From positions 1 to 22,077 of the forward strand of contig JANQJT010000087.1 in the NCBI GenBank assembly GCA_028281485.1: a stretch of DNA of 22,077 bases. Reading direction: 5' to 3'. This DNA comes from Phycisphaeraceae bacterium. Lineage in GTDB: Bacteria; Planctomycetota; Phycisphaerae; Phycisphaerales; Zrk34. The notes beneath the pieces were generated by a model, which ran no database searches, was not told the DNA's origin, and worked only from the letters and a program-made list of their open reading frames with translations. A program made the translations under genes and the position numbers. How positions within the stretch are numbered: position 1 is the stretch's first letter; each line of letters begins with the position of its first letter. This document shows positions 18,820-22,077 of the stretch, one piece after another.

Positions 18820-21447
18820 TTAGACCGTGACGGCCTTGGGCTTGGACTCGGCGACCGGGGGCTTCTCACCGTCCCAGAGGATCAGGCCGGGCTGGAAGCT
18901 GGTGGCCATCTTCGGATCGCCGGGGATGACACGGACGGCGAAGCCGTGCTGACCGGAGTTGGCGACCTGCAGGTCACCGTGGTAACGATAGCGTCCGTCG
19001 CCGAGGCCTTCGACGTGGTTCATGTCGACGGCCCGGGCCTGCCGGATGTTGCCGTCGCCGTCGACGGGACCGAAGTATGCCTGGACCTTGACGAGGTCCG
19101 GGTTGATCGGACCGAGCTGGACCACGGCGTTGAGCTTGAGCGGCTCACACACGCCCAGCGGTGCGGCGGTGTCGGCCTCGATCGACTCGACGTGGACCTT
19201 GCTCCAGTGCGAACGCAACTGGTGCTTGATCTCGTTGAGCTCGATGGCGCCGGCCATGTCGTCGGCCAGCAGCTTGCCAGCGCGGACATGCGAGGGCATG
19301 TAGAAGTTCTCGGTGTAGTTCTGCACCATGCGGGTGGTGTTGAACGCGGGCGCGAGGTGGCGGAGACAGTTCTTGACCCAGCGGACCCACTCGCGCGGCA
19401 CGCCGTCCTCACGGTTGTAGAACGTGGGCACGATCTGCTTCTCGAGCGTGTCGTAGAGCGCCTGGCTCTCGACCTGGTCCTGGTAGTCGTAATTGGCGTA
19501 GACCTCGCCCTGGCCGATGGGCCAGCCCAGGTCCTTGGTGGGCGATTCGTGGTAGGCCTCGTCCCACCAGCCGTCGAGGACAGAGAAGTTGAGCACGCCG
19601 TTGAGCGCGGCCTTCATGCCGCTGGTGCCGGAGGCTTCCATCGGACGACGCGGGTTGTTCATCCACACGTCCACGCCCTGCACGAGGTAGCGGGCGACGT
19701 TGATGTCGTAGTTCTCGATGAAGACCACCCGGCGCACCGCGTTGTACTCGCGGGCGAAGTGGACGATCTCGCGGATGAGCTCCTTGCCCTGCGTGTCGGC
19801 GGGGTGGGCCTTGCCGGCCAGGACAAACTGCACGGGCCGGTCGGCGTCGGAGAGGATGCGCGCCAGTCGCTGAGGATCGCGGAGCAGCATGTTGGCTCGC
19901 TTGTACGTCGCGAAGCGGCGGGCGAAACCGATGGTCAGCGCGTCGTGATCGAGCAGCTCACCGGCCTGGGCGATCTCGGCGCTGCTGGCGCCGCGACGCT
20001 TGAGCACCTGTCGCTGGTACCAGCGGACCCAGGTAACCAGGCGCTGGCGACGGTCCTGACGGACACGCCAGAGCTCTTCGTCGGGGATGTCGTGCACGCC
20101 CTCCCACACCGAGTGATCCTCGGGCGTGGTCTGCCACTGCAACGAGAGGTAGCGGTCGAACAGGCGGGTCATGTCAGCGCTGAGCCAGGTTCGAGCGTGG
20201 ATGCCGTTGGTGACCGAGCCGATGGGGATCTCTTCGTTGGGCACGTTGGGCCAGATGCTCTTCCACATGTCGCGAGAGACCTTGCCGTGCAGCTTGGACA
20301 CGCCGTTGGTGCCGTCGCTGGTGCGCAGGGCGAGGACGGCCATGGAGAACGACTCGTGCTTGTTGGCCACGTTCTCGCGACCCAACGCGAGCATGCCCTC
20401 GGTGTCGAGCTTGATCGAGCCGACGAAGTGCTCGAAGTAACGGACCATCATGTCGGCGGGGAATCGGTCGATGCCGGCGGGGACGGGGGTGTGGGTGGTG
20501 AAGACGTTGCCGGCGGCGGCGGCGTTGCAGGCCTCGTCGAAGCTGACACCGGTCTCCTCGATGATCATGCGGATGCGCTCGAGGGAAAGGAACGCGGCGT
20601 GGCCCTCGTTGAGGTGGTTGACGGTGGGCTTGATGCCCATGGCGGTCAGGGCGCGGGTGCCGCCGATGCCGAGGACGATCTCCTGACGGATGCGCATGTC
20701 CATGTCCCCGCCGTAGAGCTGCTTGGTGATCGCGCGATCGCCGGGCTCGTTCTCGGGCAGGTTCGTGTCGAGCAGGAACAGACGCACACGACCGACCTGG
20801 GCCAGCCAGACGGCAACGGTAACGCTGCGGCCGGGCATCTCGACGGTGACCTTGAGCTGACCACCGCTGTCGCCGCGGACCGGCTTGATCGGGAGGTTGG
20901 CGAAATCCAGATCGGGGTAGAACTCCTGCTGCCAACCGTCTGCGTTGAGGTACTGCTGGAAGTAGCCGTTGCGGTAGAGCAGGCCGACGCCGACGAAGGG
21001 CAGGCCCAGCTCCGAGGCGCTCTTGACGTGATCGCCGGCGAGGATACCCAGGCCGCCCGAGTAGATCGGCAGACACTCGTGCATGCCGAACTCGGCGCAG
21101 AAGTACGCGATGCAGCAGTTGTCGGTCTCGGGGTACTGCTTCTGGTACCACGCGTTCTGAGTCAGGTGGATGTTGAGTCGTTCGTAGACGCGCTGCATGG
21201 CGGCGATGAACGCGTCGTCGGCCGACAGCTCGTCGAGGCGGGTCTGCGCGACGGCGCCGAGGAGCTTGATCGGGTTGTGACCGGAGGCGGTCCACAGCTG
21301 GCGATCGACGCGGACAAACAGGTCGACCGCTTCGGGGTGCCAGGTCCACCACAGGTTCTGCGCGATCTCAAGCAGGGGCTTGAGGTTCTCCGGCAGCGAG
21401 GGAACAACCTTGAAGGAGTGAATTTTTGCCTGTTCGGGTGTAAGCAT
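18820..21447 (-). CDS. glgP: Alpha-glucan (glycogen) phosphorylase, long GT35 form
   Basis: PLP enzyme releasing glucose-1-phosphate from glycogen. 875 residues, the longer bacterial/archaeal 'alpha-glucan phosphorylase' type with an N-terminal DUF3417-like domain (about residues 10-110, NLWWTWHPEAVDLF). Core motifs: YFCAEFGMHECLPIYSGGLG, LAGDHVKSASELG, HLNEGHAAFLSLER, THTPVPAGIDRF, GFARRFATYKRANMLL and PRRPMEASGTSGMKAALNG, with K612 as the PLP lysine. The last roughly 150 residues are a beta-rich extension (VQLGPINPDLVKVQAYFG) often found in this form. ATG 21447 starts directly at the conserved N-terminus (MLTPEQAKIHSF) and its AGGA lies in a hairpin loop; an in-frame upstream codon at 21501 has no support. 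It ends at the bidirectional terminator and is monocistronic. Confidence 0.96.
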   Translation of the reverse strand: MLTPEQAKIHSFKVVPSLPENLKPLLEIAQNLWWTWHPEAVDLFVRVDRQLWTASGHNPIKLLGAVAQTRLDELSADDAFIAAMQRVYERLNIHLTQNAWYQKQYPETDNCCIAYFCAEFGMHECLPIYSGGLGILAGDHVKSASELGLPFVGVGLLYRNGYFQQYLNADGWQQEFYPDLDFANLPIKPVRGDSGGQLKVTVEMPGRSVTVAVWLAQVGRVRLFLLDTNLPENEPGDRAITKQLYGGDMDMRIRQEIVLGIGGTRALTAMGIKPTVNHLNEGHAAFLSLERIRMIIEETGVSFDEACNAAAAGNVFTTHTPVPAGIDRFPADMMVRYFEHFVGSIKLDTEGMLALGRENVANKHESFSMAVLALRTSDGTNGVSKLHGKVSRDMWKSIWPNVPNEEIPIGSVTNGIHARTWLSADMTRLFDRYLSLQWQTTPEDHSVWEGVHDIPDEELWRVRQDRRQRLVTWVRWYQRQVLKRRGASSAEIAQAGELLDHDALTIGFARRFATYKRANMLLRDPQRLARILSDADRPVQFVLAGKAHPADTQGKELIREIVHFAREYNAVRRVVFIENYDINVARYLVQGVDVWMNNPRRPMEASGTSGMKAALNGVLNFSVLDGWWDEAYHESPTKDLGWPIGQGEVYANYDYQDQVESQALYDTLEKQIVPTFYNREDGVPREWVRWVKNCLRHLAPAFNTTRMVQNYTENFYMPSHVRAGKLLADDMAGAIELNEIKHQLRSHWSKVHVESIEADTAAPLGVCEPLKLNAVVQLGPINPDLVKVQAYFGPVDGDGNIRQARAVDMNHVEGLGDGRYRYHGDLQVANSGQHGFAVRVIPGDPKMATSFQPGLILWDGEKPPVAESKPKAVTV

Positions 21448-21449
21448 AG

Positions 21450-21469
21450 CTCGAATAATCCTGTTCGAG
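21450..21469 (-). promoter_or_regulatory. Hairpin carrying the glgP ribosome binding site
   Basis: CTCGAA and TTCGAG form a perfect 6-bp stem around an 8-nt loop, CAGGATTA on the minus strand, which contains the AGGA ribosome binding site. The hairpin ends 2 nt before the glgP ATG, so folding would affect initiation. Confidence 0.5.
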
Positions 21470-21517
21470 GGGTTCTCAGTTTCTCCCGCAGTTCGGCCCA
21501 AATGGGGGACCTGCGTC

Positions 21518-21543
21518 TACGGTCATACCTTTCTTCGACCGTA
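21518..21543. repeat. Inverted repeat upstream of glgP
   Basis: TACGGTC (21518-21524) and GACCGTA (21537-21543) are perfect 7-bp arms around a 12-nt centre, about 70-95 bp before the glgP start. Either an operator or an RNA hairpin; there is no T-tract. Confidence 0.4.
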
Positions 21544-21738
21544 TCATGGGCCGACCTTTGCAGCGTTTTGTGTGATCTTATCGGAACAAACCGCGTGCCG
21601 CATGGGGGGCGATCCGTCATCACGCGTCAGGAAAGCAAGCGTGTGCGGTAGCCCGAATATCAGAGCGCCAGGGCTGATTTTCGACGCAATACAGGGGGTA
21701 TCCTCGTGCATTCGGTGCTGAAAACAGTTGGTGCCCAT

Positions 21739-21766
21739 AAAAAAACCGGCCTGTACAAGACCGGTC
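21739..21766 (-). terminator. Intrinsic terminator downstream of rpsI
   Basis: On the minus strand ACCGG and CCGGT (with partial pairing inside the TCTTGTACAGG loop) form a hairpin followed by a run of seven T. It lies about 25 bp past the rpsI stop. Confidence 0.85.
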
Positions 21767-21791
21767 TTTGGGGTCGGGTGGCTCCAGCGGC

Positions 21792-22077
21792 TTAGCGCTT
21801 GGAGAACTGGAAGCGACGGCGAGCGCCACGCTGGCCGTACTTCTTGCGTTCGACCTGACGGGCGTCGACGGAGAGGAATCCGGCGTCGCGGAGAGCGGAC
21901 TCGAGGGTGGGGTCGTAGCCCTTCAGTGCGCGGCTGAGGCCGAGACGGATGGCGCCGGCCTGGCCGGTGTAACCGCCACCGTGGACGTTGACCATGATGT
22001 CGAGGTTGCCCTTGGTCTTGGTCGTGTCGAGGGGTGCGACGACGTCGCTGCGGTGCTGGTCTTCGGAGAAGTAGGTG
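21792..22077 (-). CDS. rpsI: 30S ribosomal protein uS9 (5' part outside the window)
   Basis: C-terminal 94 residues of S9; the frame is open to the right edge, so the N-terminus is outside. Reading starts TYFSEDQHRSDVVAPLDTT and continues through NLDIMVNVHGGGYTGQAGAIRLGLSRAL, the family's most conserved block. It ends with VERKKYGQRGARRRFQFSKR, whose basic C-terminal tail (SKR) reaches the ribosomal P site. An internal ATG (21995) is not the real start, since homology continues upstream. rplM normally precedes rpsI and would be expected just outside the window. Confidence 0.97.
   Translation of the reverse strand, partial: TYFSEDQHRSDVVAPLDTTKTKGNLDIMVNVHGGGYTGQAGAIRLGLSRALKGYDPTLESALRDAGFLSVDARQVERKKYGQRGARRRFQFSKR

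Larger units (their letters stand above)
21448..21738. other. Intergenic region upstream of glgP
   Basis: About 290 bp without a credible gene. It holds two inverted repeats upstream of glgP (21450-21469 and 21518-21543). I do not see a convincing -35/-10 pair for glgP, nor an RNA gene. Confidence 0.5.

Noticed and set aside
21448..21525. Possible leader peptide (ATG near 21524, about 16 codons, minus strand) before glgP
   Set aside because: The purine-rich sequence is too close to its ATG to act as a ribosome binding site, and the peptide has no biased codon run.
18802..21651. A 949-codon open frame on plus
   Set aside because: It mirrors glgP on the other strand; its composition (Val, Asp, Gly, Leu, His, Arg) is that of an antisense shadow, and no domain is recognisable.

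Overview
The window is a GC-rich bacterial chromosome segment made of housekeeping genes. No phage, IS element, CRISPR array, tRNA or rRNA is visible. The gene set points to a planctomycete, probably of the Phycisphaerae type. It combines an mreBCD operon, an RsmH-type dcw remnant, a lysine-rich histone-H1-like tail fused to a DUF2934-like domain, an ECF sigma factor next to a membrane protein with a planctomycete-style pseudopilin (DUF1559-like) body, an isolated hpnH gene and a long-form GlgP. The taxonomic call is inference from gene content and protein style, not from a marker alignment.

Layout. Positions 1-1107 (minus) hold rsmH followed by the N-terminus of a membrane protein cut by the window edge, in the place where ftsL usually sits. 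A small zinc-ribbon membrane protein (1155-1490, plus) overlaps the 3' end of mreD. The minus-strand cell-shape block reads coiled-coil MreC-like protein (5214-4375), 57-aa membrane microprotein (4352-4179), intrinsic terminator with a possible overlapping promoter, then mreB, mreC and mreD (4007-1471). Next come lnt and a translationally coupled exported HEAT-repeat protein (8157-5372, minus), with a single-domain MazG protein diverging from lnt. The Lys-rich/DUF2934 protein (minus) and a stand-alone CBM48/AMPK-type glycogen-binding protein (plus) are divergent. hpnH (minus) diverges from an ECF sigma operon whose second gene is a candidate anti-sigma factor. purE and a YacP/NYN ribonuclease-like gene follow on plus. 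An outer-membrane-like beta protein and an M24 aminopeptidase form a minus-strand pair. argB and argF lie on plus, then an unrecognised 150-aa protein, glgP (minus) and the 3' part of rpsI (minus).

How the parts fit. rsmH, the mre block and lnt serve envelope growth: shape, division-linked rRNA methylation and lipoprotein maturation. argB/argF and purE are biosynthetic. The CBM48 protein and glgP both concern glycogen but are about 9 kb apart, so a link is only thematic. Several genes (1155+, 8157-, 8235+, 18261+) have a TACnAT-like -10 element ending only 6-7 nt before the ATG, which predicts leaderless transcripts. The least-explained elements are the ECF/pseudopilin-like pair, the MreC-like scaffold with its microprotein upstream of mreB, and the H1-tail/DUF2934 fusion.
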